Positions 50,649-58,988 of a stretch of 64,000 nt of DNA are shown here, piece after piece (positions within the stretch are counted from its first letter, which is position 1; the number at the start of each line of letters is the position of its first letter). The stretch is taken from positions 1-64,000 of the forward strand of contig NZ_MCGQ01000049.1 in assembly GCF_002242805.1 (NCBI RefSeq), written 5' to 3'. The DNA comes from Streptomyces diastatochromogenes. Lineage in GTDB: Bacteria; Actinomycetota; Actinomycetes; Streptomycetales; Streptomycetaceae. The position numbers were made by a program, and so were the translations under genes. The notes under the pieces are model-generated. The model ran no database searches. It was not told where the DNA came from and was given only the letters and a program-made list of their open reading frames with translations.

Positions 50649-51215
50649 CTAGCCGGTCGGCCGCGGAGCGCGGCACCGGCCTATGATCGCGTCCGCTATC
50701 AGCCGGGAACTCTCCGGAGCGACCCCACAGTCGTGGAGGGTCGTTTCCACCACGTGCCTGAGCGGTTCGATGTCCTCCTGCCGCAATTCGATGGCGGCGG
50801 TCCCGGAGGATGCGCCCTCGGCGGCGTCGTCCGGTGCGGGTGCGTCCTCGGCGGCGTCATCCGGTGCGGGTGCGCCCTGCGAGCGCTGTCCGACACGGAA
50901 GATCCGTCGCAGGGCCGAGACGGTGCCTTCCCTCGTGACGTGCTGGAAGCGGATTTCCGCCAGGCATTCGACGGCTTTGGCCGTGGCGGCCAGGACGACC
51001 GGCGTCAGGATGAGTTCGACCGCTTCGGATCCGAACCCGAGCGGCGACCTCCGTGACCCCTTTCCGGACACCGCCCGTCGAGGATCGGCGAAGTATGCCT
51101 GGCTGACCGCCGAGAACATCGGCACTTCTTCCGGGGCTAATTCCTTGATCACATCCCTGGCGATTTCCGTGATCACTTCTCGATGGGGTGCGTCGAGTGC
51201 CCGTCTGCGCGCCAC
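50649..51215 (-). CDS. Uncharacterised partner protein of the M48 protease
   Basis: The 188-aa soluble protein starts at GTG 51215 after GGAGGAAC. It has an alpha-helical N-terminus (REVITEIARDVIKELAPEEV), a hydrophobic helix (SEAVELILTPVVLAATAKAV), a low-complexity middle with the repeat APAPDDAAED/APAPDDAAEG, and a C-terminal helical part (DIEPLRHVVETTLHDCGVAP). I do not recognise the family. Because it is 15 bp upstream of the membrane protease gene, it is probably a regulator, adaptor or substrate. Confidence 0.68.
   Translation of the reverse strand: MARRRALDAPHREVITEIARDVIKELAPEEVPMFSAVSQAYFADPRRAVSGKGSRRSPLGFGSEAVELILTPVVLAATAKAVECLAEIRFQHVTREGTVSALRRIFRVGQRSQGAPAPDDAAEDAPAPDDAAEGASSGTAAIELRQEDIEPLRHVVETTLHDCGVAPESSRLIADAIIGRCRAPRPTG
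50821..50880. repeat. Two copies of a 30-bp in-frame repeat
   Basis: GCGGCGTC(G/A)TCCGGTGCGGG (first 20 bp) is repeated at 50821-50850 and 50851-50880, with a partial copy before it. It encodes the Ala/Pro/Asp linker APAPDDAAE in the minus-strand protein. It is likely a site of linker-length change. Confidence 0.75.
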
Positions 51216-51367
51216 AGTTCCTCCCCCGTCCGTGACCCACCCATGACGTCACGTCATTATCAAGGCCCGCGCCGCTGACCGAAACAGATCGCCTTGCCTC
51301 TCTGGGCGCACGGCTGCGCTGTGGGGCGCAATGCGCACATGGGGGGAGCGCACCAGGACAGTGCCGG

Positions 51368-51610
51368 CTACTCGACAGCCGGATCCTCCTGTGCGTGCCG
51401 CACCGCACACTTCACCGCCTGCTCCACCTCGTACCGGCTGGCCTCGGTCGCCTCGGCGTGCGCGGTGATCGCCGCCTGCACGGCCTCCGACGCCGTACGC
51501 CAGCGGCGCCACTGCTCGTCGTACTCGTCGCCGGTCAGGCCGGCCAACCTTGCCCGCTCCTCTTCGGCGGAACGTTCCAGCTTGATCAATTCGTCCGGGA
51601 TGTCTGCCAT
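51368..51610 (-). CDS. Conserved small hypothetical protein
   Basis: The 80-aa alpha-helical protein is charged and has no signal peptide: ADIPDELIKLERSAEEERAR, then GDEYDEQWRRWRTASEAVQA. I recognise it as widespread in Streptomyces but without known function; it is likely a coiled-coil or helical-hairpin protein. ATG 51610 is chosen over the earlier codon. It is 152 bp upstream of the M48-partner gene on the same strand, possibly one transcript. Confidence 0.72.
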   Translation of the reverse strand: MADIPDELIKLERSAEEERARLAGLTGDEYDEQWRRWRTASEAVQAAITAHAEATEASRYEVEQAVKCAVRHAQEDPAVE

Positions 51611-51700
51611 GACCGGATAGTAAGCGCGCAGTGCGCAGGGTTCGCGCTGGGCGCTCGGCATTTGTTTGTGTTCGCAACAAATCCCCTTGCGGCACAGGGG

Positions 51701-52387
51701 TCAGATCGCCTCAAGTCCCTTGCCCGTCACGGCCAGCAGTGTCCTGTGGCGGTGTTCCTCGTCGGCGGCGATCGACACGATGGCGCGGGCGACCCCGGCC
51801 GGGCCGAGTGGTACCGGGAAGTGCTCCTTCAGGTAGGCCTCGGCCGACTGGCCGGTCCCGGCGCCGTACGCGGCGGCCGCGGCCTCGCCGATCGGGGTGC
51901 CGGCCAGTAGCCGGCCCGGGACCAGGGCGACGAACCGGATCCCGAGTCCGCGGGCGTCGGCGGCGGACTGCAGGCAGTCGGCCAGGAACATCTGCATCCG
52001 CTTGGCGCCCGCGTAGCCGCCCGACAGCGGCGAGCCGCCGAGCGCGGCGCCGCTCGACACGATCACCACGGTCGAGTGCGCACGCAGCGGGCGTACCAGG
52101 GCGGCACGGCCGACCTCGAAGGCGATCTTCATATCGACGTTCCACGGGGCCGAGAACGGCTCCCAGCTCTGTTCGTCGACCGGCGCCATCCGCGGGCGGG
52201 TACCCGCGGCGACCACGACGAGGTCCGGGTCGGCCTCGGCGAGGAGCGCGGCGACCTGTGCGGGATCCGTGGCGTCCCGCTCGTGGCTGGCGGCCAGGAC
52301 GCGGGCTCCGGCGGCGGTGAGGGCGTCGGTGGTGGCACGGCCGACGTCGCCGCCGGCACCGATGACAAGGGCGTTGCGGATGGTCAT
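51701..52387 (-). CDS. Short-chain dehydrogenase/reductase-like protein
   Basis: The 228-aa protein has a Rossmann motif ALVIGAGGDVGRATTDALTA and an SDR-like catalytic segment VVIVSSGAALGGSPLSGGYA with Y-A-G-A-K. Start ATG 52387. The substrate is not predictable. It follows the DUF899 gene on the same strand by 59 bp, so it may share a transcript. Confidence 0.85.
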   Translation of the reverse strand: MTIRNALVIGAGGDVGRATTDALTAAGARVLAASHERDATDPAQVAALLAEADPDLVVVAAGTRPRMAPVDEQSWEPFSAPWNVDMKIAFEVGRAALVRPLRAHSTVVIVSSGAALGGSPLSGGYAGAKRMQMFLADCLQSAADARGLGIRFVALVPGRLLAGTPIGEAAAAAYGAGTGQSAEAYLKEHFPVPLGPAGVARAIVSIAADEEHRHRTLLAVTGKGLEAI

Positions 52388-52446
52388 GACGTTCCTTCGT
52401 GATCGGGAGAAGCCGCGGATGTCCCCCGCGCGGATCCCGGGTTGTC

Positions 52447-53217
52447 CTACTCGTCGTTGTCGTACTCGTCGTGGCGGTGCCACCACAGGCCGGTCTCGTT
52501 GCGGCCCAGCGGTGCGCGGTCGAGCCACTGGTACATGGCCCAGAGGCCGTCGAGGCCGCGCTCGTACGTCGAGTAGGTGTGGTACACGACGCCGTCCTCG
52601 CGCACGAACGCGCTCATGCCCGGTCCCTCGCGCCGGTAGGTGTCCCAGTCCGTGCCCACGGTCGCCGCGAACTCGGCCAGCCGGGTGCCCTGTTCGCCGG
52701 GCGGCAGCCGGAAGTCCCGGTTCTCGCGGTAGTTGTAGGTGACGGCTCCCGACCGCCACTCCTCCTCGGTGTGCGCCACTCCGAAGTCGTGGTTGAAGTC
52801 ACTGCCGTACGACGACGCCCAGGGGAAGCTCCAGCCCATCCGCTCCTTGTACGTCCGCAGTTTCGCGAGCGGGGCCCGTGACACCGCGCAGAGCGTGACG
52901 TCGTGATGCGCGAGGTGGACGACGGAGCCGTCGAAGCCGTCCGCGATGGCCGAGCAGGACGGGCACCCCGCCTTGTAGTCGGGGCCGAACATGAAGTGGT
53001 AGACGAGGAGTTGCGAGCGTCCGTCGAAGAGGTCCTCCAGCGAGGCCGTGCCTTTGTCGGTCTCGAAGCGGTACTCCTTCTCGACGCGGACCCAGGGCAG
53101 CTCCTGCCGCTGCCGCGCCACTTCGTCGCTCTGGCGCGTCAGGGCCTTCTCGGCCGCGAGCAGGTCCAGCCGGGCGGCGAGCCACTCCTCATGTGTTCCG
53201 GTCTTGTGGTCGGTCAT
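52447..53217 (-). CDS. DUF899 thioredoxin-like protein (first of two)
   Basis: The 256-aa protein has the DUF899 pattern: LPWVRVEKEYRFETDKGTAS, LLVYHFMFGPDYKAGCPSCS (C-x2-C thioredoxin-like site) and MGWSFPWASSYGSDFNHDFG. The fold is thioredoxin-like and the function is unknown; the family often lies near ECF sigma factors. A second copy lies at 56700, and the decayed sigma gene lies in between. Confidence 0.88.
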   Translation of the reverse strand: MTDHKTGTHEEWLAARLDLLAAEKALTRQSDEVARQRQELPWVRVEKEYRFETDKGTASLEDLFDGRSQLLVYHFMFGPDYKAGCPSCSAIADGFDGSVVHLAHHDVTLCAVSRAPLAKLRTYKERMGWSFPWASSYGSDFNHDFGVAHTEEEWRSGAVTYNYRENRDFRLPPGEQGTRLAEFAATVGTDWDTYRREGPGMSAFVREDGVVYHTYSTYERGLDGLWAMYQWLDRAPLGRNETGLWWHRHDEYDNDE

Positions 53218-53413
53218 GGTCTCTCTCGCTCTCACATCGGTGGCGTCGGGCAGGGAACGCAGAAGGGCGCGACCTGGCACGTTCCGCCCCCGAGAGCCTC
53301 GCCGGCTGCACCTTCATCCTTCTCCGCCCCGCCGAAGATGGCCCGCGCAACGGGCTCCCGGCCGACGTCGCGATTACCTCTGGTGATCAGGAGTGCACCA
53401 GCCGCGATGTTCG

Positions 53414-54196
53414 TCAGGGGGTACGGGCCTGGCTGTACCCATCGCGACCAACCGCTGCCTGAACGCGCTGCGCGACACGGGCCGCCAACCGCAGCCGCGG
53501 CAGCCGGCCCGTCCTCCGCTCGACGTGCCCGAGCCCACGCGCCGCTCCGAACCGGCCCGGTTCGAGCCCTACTCGGACGCCCTGCTGGAGGACCTGCCGG
53601 ACACCGCCCCGGGACCGGAGGCCCGCTACGAGACGAGGGAGGCGCCGGCGCTGTCCTTCGTGGCCGGACTCCAGCGCCTGCCGCCGCGCGACGTGCTCGG
53701 CTTCCGTACGGCCGAGGTGGCCGACCTGTTCGGCAGCAGCGGAGTCTCGGTGAACAGCGCCCTGCAGCGGGCGCGTACGAGCCTCGACGACCAAAGGCCC
53801 GCACGCGACCGCGACCGGGCGCCGCTGCCCCGCTCACCGCGTGAACGCCGGCTCGCGGGGCGGTTCGTGGACGCGCTGGAGAACTCCGACGTCGACGGGC
53901 TCGTCGCGCTGCTGACCGAGGACGCGTGGCTGACGATGCCGCCCGAGCCCCTGGAGTACCAGGGACACGCGGCCATCTCCCGGTTCTACCGGACCCTCCC
54001 CCGGTGGGGCGGTCAGGCGTTCCGTCTCGTACCCACGCGCGCGAACGGCCGGCCCGCGTTCGGCTCCTACCTCTGCGACCCCCCACAGCCCGATCGCGCA
54101 CCGTACGGGCTGGTGGTGCTCACCCTGGAGGGCGACCGGATCTCCGCCGTCACCCGCTTCCCGCTGTTCGGGCTGCCCAGAACACTCCGCGACTAG
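53414..54196 (+). pseudogene. Decayed ECF sigma factor (SigJ/SnoaL-fused type)
   Basis: Reading frames together resemble SigJ-type factors, sigma-2/sigma-4 plus a C-terminal SnoaL-like domain. Three lesions are visible. The sigma-2 domain is absent: the match starts at VRAWLY, the end of region 2. A 1-bp loss shifts the frame between VRAWLY (53422 region) and IATNRCLNALRDTG. An in-frame loss of about 8 residues merges LPPR and DVLGFRTAEVAD where QRAVL-like residues are expected. The SnoaL-like part (RFVDALENSDVDGLVALLTE then DAWLTMPPEP) is intact. Confidence 0.78.
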
Positions 54197-54233
54197 GTCA
54201 TGGGGTTCAAGTCGCCGTGTCCCTCGGCCGACG

Positions 54234-56387
54234 TCAGCTCGTGAGGATGACGAGTTGCTGGGTCGCCCGGGTCATCGCGACATAGCGGTCGACCGCTCCT
54301 TCGATGCCCGTGCCGAACTCCTCCGGGTCGACGAGGACGACCAGGTCGAACTCGAGCCCCTTCGACAGCTCCGGGGTCAACGACCGCACGCGGGGCGACG
54401 CCGCCCGGAACGTGGGATCGCCGATCACGCAGGCGATCCCGTCGGCGTGCGCGGTGAGCCACGCGTCGAGGACCGAGTCCAGCTCCGCGACGGATCCCTG
54501 GACCACGGGGACGCCGGTCGCGCGGATGGAGGTCGGCACGTTGGCGTCCGGGAGCGCGGCCCGGATGACCGGCTCGGCCTCGGCCATGACCTCTTCCGGC
54601 GTCCGGTAGTTGATGCTCAGGGAGGTCACGTCGATCCGGTCGAAACCGACCCTTTCCAGCCGTTCCCGCCAGGACTCGGTGAACCCGTGCCTGGCCTGGG
54701 CCCGGTCCCCGACGATGGTGAAGCTCCGGGACGGGCAGCGCAGCAGCAGCATCTGCCACTCCGCGTCGGTCAGTTCCTGGGCCTCGTCCACGACGATGTG
54801 CGCGAACGGTCCCGCGAGCAGGTCCGGGTCGAGCGTGGGCAGCTCGGACTCGTCGACCAGATTGCGCTGGAAGTCCGCTCGGCGCAGCTGCGTCATCAGG
54901 CCTTCGCCGTCGTGATCGGCCGCGATCAGATTGTCGACGACCTGGGCCATGCGCTCACGCTGGGCGGCGAGAGCGGCTTCCTGCCGTCGCTTGCGCCGCG
55001 CCGCCTCCGGGTCCCCGAGCCGCTGCCGTGCGGCGTCCAGGAGCGGCAGGTCGGACACCGTCCAGGCCTGCGGGTCGTCCTTGCGCCGCAGCTTGCGTAC
55101 GTCGTCGGGGCCGAGCCAGGGCGCGCACATGCGCAGGTAGGCGGGGACCGACCAGAGGTCCCCGACGAGGTCGGCCGCTTCTAGCAGCGGCCAGGCCCGG
55201 TGCAGGGTGGTGACCAGCTCCTCGTCACGCCGCAGCGCCGCGCGGAGCTGGTCGAGGGTGACGTCCTCCCTGTCGAGCTTGTCCAGCAGGATCGCGACCA
55301 GCTCCTCGAAGACCTGGTCCCGACCGTCGTTGTGCGCGGTGCCCGGCTCCGGAGCCTGGAACGCCTCGGCCCAGTCCTCGGCGCTCAGCCGGACGTCGCC
55401 CCAGTCGGTCGTGACCGTCATCCCCACCGTGGGCGGCTCCTCGTAGAACCTGACGGCCTTCTCGATCGCCTTCACCATGTCCGCGGACGACTTCAGCAGG
55501 GCCACGTCCGGATCGGCCTCGACCGCCGCTCCGGCTCCCTCGGCGACCAGGTCCCGCAGGGTGCAGGTCTGCACGCCCTCCTCTCCGAGGCTGGGCAGGA
55601 CGTCGGCGACGTAGGCCAGGTAGGGCTCGTGCGGACCGACGAACAGCACGCCGCCCCGACGGTGACCGAGGCGGGGGTCGGAGTAGAGGAGGTGCGCGGA
55701 GCGGTGCAGAGCGACCACGGTCTTGCCCGTACCCGGACCGCCGTCGACGACGAGAGCCCCGCGGGATCCCGCCCGGATGATGGCGTCCTGGTCGGCCTGG
55801 ATGGTGGCGAGTACGTCCCGCATCCGGGGCGAGCGGGTGCTGCCCAGGCTGGCGATGAAGGCGGACTGGTCGTCGAGCGCGGCGTGTCCCTCAAGGCCGT
55901 CGGCGGCGAACACCTCGTCCCAGTAGTCGCTGATCCGGCCCCGGGTCCACCGATACCTGCGGCGGCTCGCCAGCCCCATCGGGCTGGCGTGGGTCGCCGC
56001 GAAGAACGGCTCGGCCGCGGGGGAGCGCCAGTCGATCAGCAGCCGTCGACCCGCGCTGTCGGTGAGGCCGAGTCGTCCGATGTACACGGGCTCGGAGTCG
56101 TCCGCGCCGACAATGTGTCCGAGGCACAGGTCCAGGCCGTAGCGGCGCAAGGTGCGCAGGCGACCGGTCACCCGGTGGATCTCCGCGTCCCGCTCCATCG
56201 CCTCGCGGCCCAGGCCGCCGGGCGCCTTGCGCAAGTCGTCGAGCCGGTCGGACAGTTCGGCGATCGTCTGCTCGAGGCTCTCCGCGACGGCCGTGAAGTG
56301 CCGCTCGTCGCCGGCGATCAGCATCGGGTCGGCCTTGGGGGCGAGATGGCCGGGAAGGTCGAACGCGCTGGTGGTCAGGGGGGTCAT
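54234..56387 (-). CDS. helR: HelR: RNA polymerase-recycling motor ATPase of the HelD/UvrD superfamily
   Basis: The 717-aa protein has an N-terminal coiled coil (FTAVAESLEQTIAELSDRLD), then UvrD-type motor domains: Walker A VVDGGPGTGKTVVAL (216-223) and Walker B HIVVDEAQELTD. GDRAQ and a late YVAMTRATQQLVIL (motif VI) follow. HelR proteins bind RNA polymerase, eject stalled or rifamycin-blocked complexes and give rifamycin tolerance (established). The exact RAE at 56482 on the same strand, 95 bp upstream, confirms the assignment. No rifamycin-modifying gene is nearby. Start ATG 56387 begins MTPLTTSAFDLPGHLAPKAD. Confidence 0.93.
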   Translation of the reverse strand: MTPLTTSAFDLPGHLAPKADPMLIAGDERHFTAVAESLEQTIAELSDRLDDLRKAPGGLGREAMERDAEIHRVTGRLRTLRRYGLDLCLGHIVGADDSEPVYIGRLGLTDSAGRRLLIDWRSPAAEPFFAATHASPMGLASRRRYRWTRGRISDYWDEVFAADGLEGHAALDDQSAFIASLGSTRSPRMRDVLATIQADQDAIIRAGSRGALVVDGGPGTGKTVVALHRSAHLLYSDPRLGHRRGGVLFVGPHEPYLAYVADVLPSLGEEGVQTCTLRDLVAEGAGAAVEADPDVALLKSSADMVKAIEKAVRFYEEPPTVGMTVTTDWGDVRLSAEDWAEAFQAPEPGTAHNDGRDQVFEELVAILLDKLDREDVTLDQLRAALRRDEELVTTLHRAWPLLEAADLVGDLWSVPAYLRMCAPWLGPDDVRKLRRKDDPQAWTVSDLPLLDAARQRLGDPEAARRKRRQEAALAAQRERMAQVVDNLIAADHDGEGLMTQLRRADFQRNLVDESELPTLDPDLLAGPFAHIVVDEAQELTDAEWQMLLLRCPSRSFTIVGDRAQARHGFTESWRERLERVGFDRIDVTSLSINYRTPEEVMAEAEPVIRAALPDANVPTSIRATGVPVVQGSVAELDSVLDAWLTAHADGIACVIGDPTFRAASPRVRSLTPELSKGLEFDLVVLVDPEEFGTGIEGAVDRYVAMTRATQQLVILTS

Positions 56388-56481
56388 GGCACCAGCTCCG
56401 ATTTCGACAAAAGAACGCACAGTTCGTGAATCTCCCATTTCCTCAGGTTCTGGCCTCGGCCAGTGATTCTGCGCTACGACC

Positions 56482-56501
56482 GGGGCCTTGCCGCAAGCCC
56501 C
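56482..56501 (-). promoter_or_regulatory. Rifamycin-associated element (RAE)
   Basis: The minus strand reads GGGGCTTGCGGCAAGGCCCC, identical to the published RAE consensus as I recall it. RAEs control rifamycin-inducible resistance genes (rph, arr, rox, helR) in actinomycetes. It lies 95 bp upstream of the helR start, in the same orientation. Confidence 0.92.
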
Positions 56502-56516
56502 CCTGTGCGCTATACG
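56488..56516 (+). promoter_or_regulatory. Candidate plus-strand promoter with its -35 box inside the RAE
   Basis: TTGCCG (56488-56493), 17-bp spacer, TATACG (56511-56516). It faces the second DUF899 gene, about 180 bp away. If used, the RAE would act on both genes. Confidence 0.5.
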
Positions 56517-56699
56517 TTGAAAGTGGCAAGGAGTGGGTACGCCTCTTTGTCTTCGTCGCGAGCATTCTTCTTCATCACGAAAAGCCCTCACCCCGCGCCT
56601 TCACTCTGCCGAAGATGCGAGCGGGTCGGTGGCGTTCGACCCTGGAGGTACGGGGCCCGCAGCGGTGCCCGGGTCACCCCCTGGAAGGTGAACGCCACC

Positions 56700-57416
56700 A
56701 TGAAGACACCCCCGATCGTCTCGTCGGAGGAGTGGGAGGCCGCGCGCCGGCAGCTGCTCGTGGAAGAGAAGCAGCTGACCCACGCCCGTGACGCACTGGC
56801 CGCCAAGCGTCGGCGCATGCCGTGGCTGGCGGTGGAGAAGGAGTACGAGTTCGACGGCCCCGAGGGCAGGGCGACCCTGCTCGATCTGTTCGCCGGTCGT
56901 CGTCAGCTGATCGTCTACCGCGCCTTTTTCGAGCCCGGCGTGTTCGGCTGGCCCGGCCATGCCTGCCGCGGCTGCTCCATGGTGGCCGACCATGTCGGCA
57001 ACCTGGCTCATCTGAATGCCCGCGACACCACTCTTGTCTTCGTCTCGCGCGCGCCGCAGCCGGACATCGAGCGGGTGAAAGCACGGATGGGCTGGAGGAT
57101 TCCCTGGTACTCGCTGACCGACGCATTCGACGCCGACTTCGGTGTGGACGAGTGGCACGGCACGAACGCGTTCATCCGTGACGGCGACCGGGTGTTCCGC
57201 ACCTATTTCATCAACAACCGCGGTGACGAGGCGATGGGGAGCACCTGGAACTATCTCGACATGACCGCGCTCGGACGGCAGGAGACCTGGGAGGACTCGC
57301 CCGAGGGCTATCCCCAGACCCCGCCGTACGCATGGTGGAACTGGCACGACAATTACAGCGACGCCGAGCAGGCGCCGGAGTGGCTGGCCATCACCCGCCG
57401 AGGCGCCGAGGAATGA
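56700..57416 (+). CDS. DUF899 thioredoxin-like protein (second copy)
   Basis: The 238-aa protein is homologous to the one at 52447: MPWLAVEKEYEFDGPEGRAT, LIVYRAFFEPGVFGWPGHAC with RGC (C-x2-C), and MGWRIPWYSLTDAFDADFGV. It is divergent from helR across the RAE-bearing region. The function is unknown; thiol-disulfide or peroxide chemistry is possible from the fold. It may be co-induced with helR. Confidence 0.88.
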   Translation: MKTPPIVSSEEWEAARRQLLVEEKQLTHARDALAAKRRRMPWLAVEKEYEFDGPEGRATLLDLFAGRRQLIVYRAFFEPGVFGWPGHACRGCSMVADHVGNLAHLNARDTTLVFVSRAPQPDIERVKARMGWRIPWYSLTDAFDADFGVDEWHGTNAFIRDGDRVFRTYFINNRGDEAMGSTWNYLDMTALGRQETWEDSPEGYPQTPPYAWWNWHDNYSDAEQAPEWLAITRRGAEE

Positions 57417-57626
57417 GAACAGGCGCGCGGGTTTGTCACACGTGAGGCTGTTCGTCATACAGCATCCGATAGGCGGAGTGTGCCCCTGAAGCACCTCTGA
57501 CCAGCGATGATTTCCGGATCCCGGTGAAGCCGGATGGGGTCAACCAGGCCTCGGACGGCCCCTGTTCGCGATGCGGACACACCCGGCGGCGTCCGGAACG
57601 GTCATGGCTACAGGTCGGTTAATGCT

Positions 57627-57657
57627 TGCTCACGAGCTGGTTGCGGGCGGGTGAGCA
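57627..57657. promoter_or_regulatory. Inverted repeat TGCTCAC-N17-GTGAGCA upstream of the luciferase-domain gene
   Basis: Perfect 7-bp arms (57627-57633 and 57651-57657), 16 bp before ATG 57673. It could be an operator or an mRNA hairpin covering the ribosome-binding site. The rest of the 256-bp gap from 57417 holds nothing I can assign. Confidence 0.45.
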
Positions 57658-57672
57658 GGCCATGATGGCCTC

Positions 57673-58068
57673 ATGACGTTGGCCTCGCGCGCGCTCGCGC
57701 AACTGGCGACCTGGCCGGACCTGAGACAGGCCGTCCCGAGCTGCGGCCTGGGACAGGCCGTACGTTCGGCCCAGGGCGAGATCGCCCACTTCCACTCCGA
57801 CCGTGATGTCGATCTGCGGCTGACCGACCGGGCCATCCGCCGGTTCGCCAAGGACCTGAGGCACACGGGCGCCATCCGGATCGTGCCGGGCTCGCAGTGG
57901 GTGACCCTCAGGCTCGACGCCGCGAGCGACGTCGACCTGCTGCTGACCCTCGTGAGCGTGGCGCTCCAGGCCCAGCAGGCCGGGCCCGACCCGGCCGGCC
58001 AGGCGGTGGCCGGCTGCAACGACCAGCGCGGCGCGGGGTTCGTGAAGGCCGACCGCAGCGGCTTCTGA
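57673..58068 (+). CDS. Luciferase-domain (DUF5519-like) protein
   Basis: The 131-aa protein matches what I recall as the 'luciferase domain' (PF17648-type): GEIAHFHSDRDVDLRLTDRA, then GSQWVTLRLDAASDVDLLL. The name refers to a domain near luciferases and does not show light production. It converges on the DeoR gene 17 bp away. A 7-bp inverted repeat lies before its start. Confidence 0.78.
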   Translation: MTLASRALAQLATWPDLRQAVPSCGLGQAVRSAQGEIAHFHSDRDVDLRLTDRAIRRFAKDLRHTGAIRIVPGSQWVTLRLDAASDVDLLLTLVSVALQAQQAGPDPAGQAVAGCNDQRGAGFVKADRSGF

Positions 58069-58085
58069 CGCCCCGCGCCGGAGCG

Positions 58086-58865
58086 TCACACCGCGAGGAC
58101 CCGGATACCCGCCTCCTCGAAGCGGCGCACGGTGTCCTGCCCCACCGCCGTGTCGGTGACGAGCGTGTCCACCAGCTCCGCCGCGCAGATGCGGGCGAAC
58201 GCGCGCTGGCCGAGCTTGCTGGAGTCGGCGGCCACGACCACCCGCTCGGCGCGCTCGCACAGCAGCCGGTTGATCGCCGCCTCCGCCTCGTCGTGTGCCG
58301 CCGCGCCGTGCGTGACGTCGAACGCGACCACGCCGAGGACGGCCACGTCGAGCGTGATCTGGCCGAGCACGCCGTCCGCGAGCGGACCGATGAGTTCGTA
58401 CGACTGCGGGCGCGCGACCCCGCCGGTCACCACGATCTTGAACTGCGGGCGTACCGCCAGCTCGTTGGCGATGTTGAGGGCGTTCGTGACGATGGTCAGC
58501 GCCGGCGAGCCGGTGCCGAGGTCGCCGCGCACCGCCAGGGCGCGGGCCACCTCCGTGGTGGTCGTGCCGCCGGTCAGCCCGACCGCCTCGCCCGGCGCCA
58601 CGAGATCCGCCACCGCCTTGGCAATCCGCTGCTTCTCGGAGGCGCGGCGGGCCGTCTTGTAGCGCAGGGGCAGTTCGTACGACACCCCGTGCACCACGGC
58701 ACCGCCCCGGGTGCGCACCAGCATCTGCTGCTCGGCGAGCTGGTCGAAGTCCCGGCGGATCGTCGCCGCCGACACCTCCAGCTCGGCCGCCGCCTCCTCG
58801 ACCTCCAGCCGACCGCGCTCGACGAGCAGTTCCAGCAGCGCCTTCCAGCGGGCGTCCCGGGACAT
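58086..58865 (-). CDS. DeoR-family transcriptional regulator (AgaR-like)
   Basis: The 259-aa protein has the DeoR HTH LEVEEAAAELEVSAATIRRD and a sugar-phosphate-binding DeoR C-domain with GLTGGTTTTEVARAL, IVTNALNIANELA and VVAADSSKLGQRAFARIC. It senses a phosphorylated sugar. It is divergent from the SIS-domain and aldolase genes and likely represses them through the 18-bp direct repeats between. Confidence 0.92.
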   Translation of the reverse strand: MSRDARWKALLELLVERGRLEVEEAAAELEVSAATIRRDFDQLAEQQMLVRTRGGAVVHGVSYELPLRYKTARRASEKQRIAKAVADLVAPGEAVGLTGGTTTTEVARALAVRGDLGTGSPALTIVTNALNIANELAVRPQFKIVVTGGVARPQSYELIGPLADGVLGQITLDVAVLGVVAFDVTHGAAAHDEAEAAINRLLCERAERVVVAADSSKLGQRAFARICAAELVDTLVTDTAVGQDTVRRFEEAGIRVLAV

Positions 58866-58914
58866 CCGCAGCCTCCGTTCTCCGTCTCTCCGGCGACCCT
58901 AGCGCACCCCTCCC

Positions 58915-58955
58915 TGTGCTCGAATGCTTGATTGTGCTCGAAAGCTCGCTATATC
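58915..58955 (+). promoter_or_regulatory. Two 18-bp direct repeats overlapping the SIS-gene promoter
   Basis: TGTGCTCGAATGCTTGAT (58915-58932) and TGTGCTCGAAAGCTCGCT (58933-58950) match at 15 of 18 positions. They cover a TTGATT -35 (58928-58933) and reach the TATATC -10 (58950-58955; 16-bp spacer). Direct repeats in this position are typical of DeoR-family operators. Confidence 0.75.
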
Positions 58956-58988
58956 TTGCAGGAACAATCAGCAAGGGGAGGGTGTGGC

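Larger units (their letters stand above)
56388..56699. other. 312-bp divergent regulatory region of helR and the second DUF899 gene
   Basis: No gene is supported here. It contains the RAE (56482-56501), a plus-strand promoter (56488-56516), a stretch of lower GC around 56517-56600, and the RBS GGAAGGTG before ATG 56700. Confidence 0.6.

Noticed and set aside
53232..54101. 289-aa minus-strand frame over the sigma remnant
   Set aside because: It is an Arg-rich shadow; the plus strand clearly encodes sigma-4 and SnoaL remnants.
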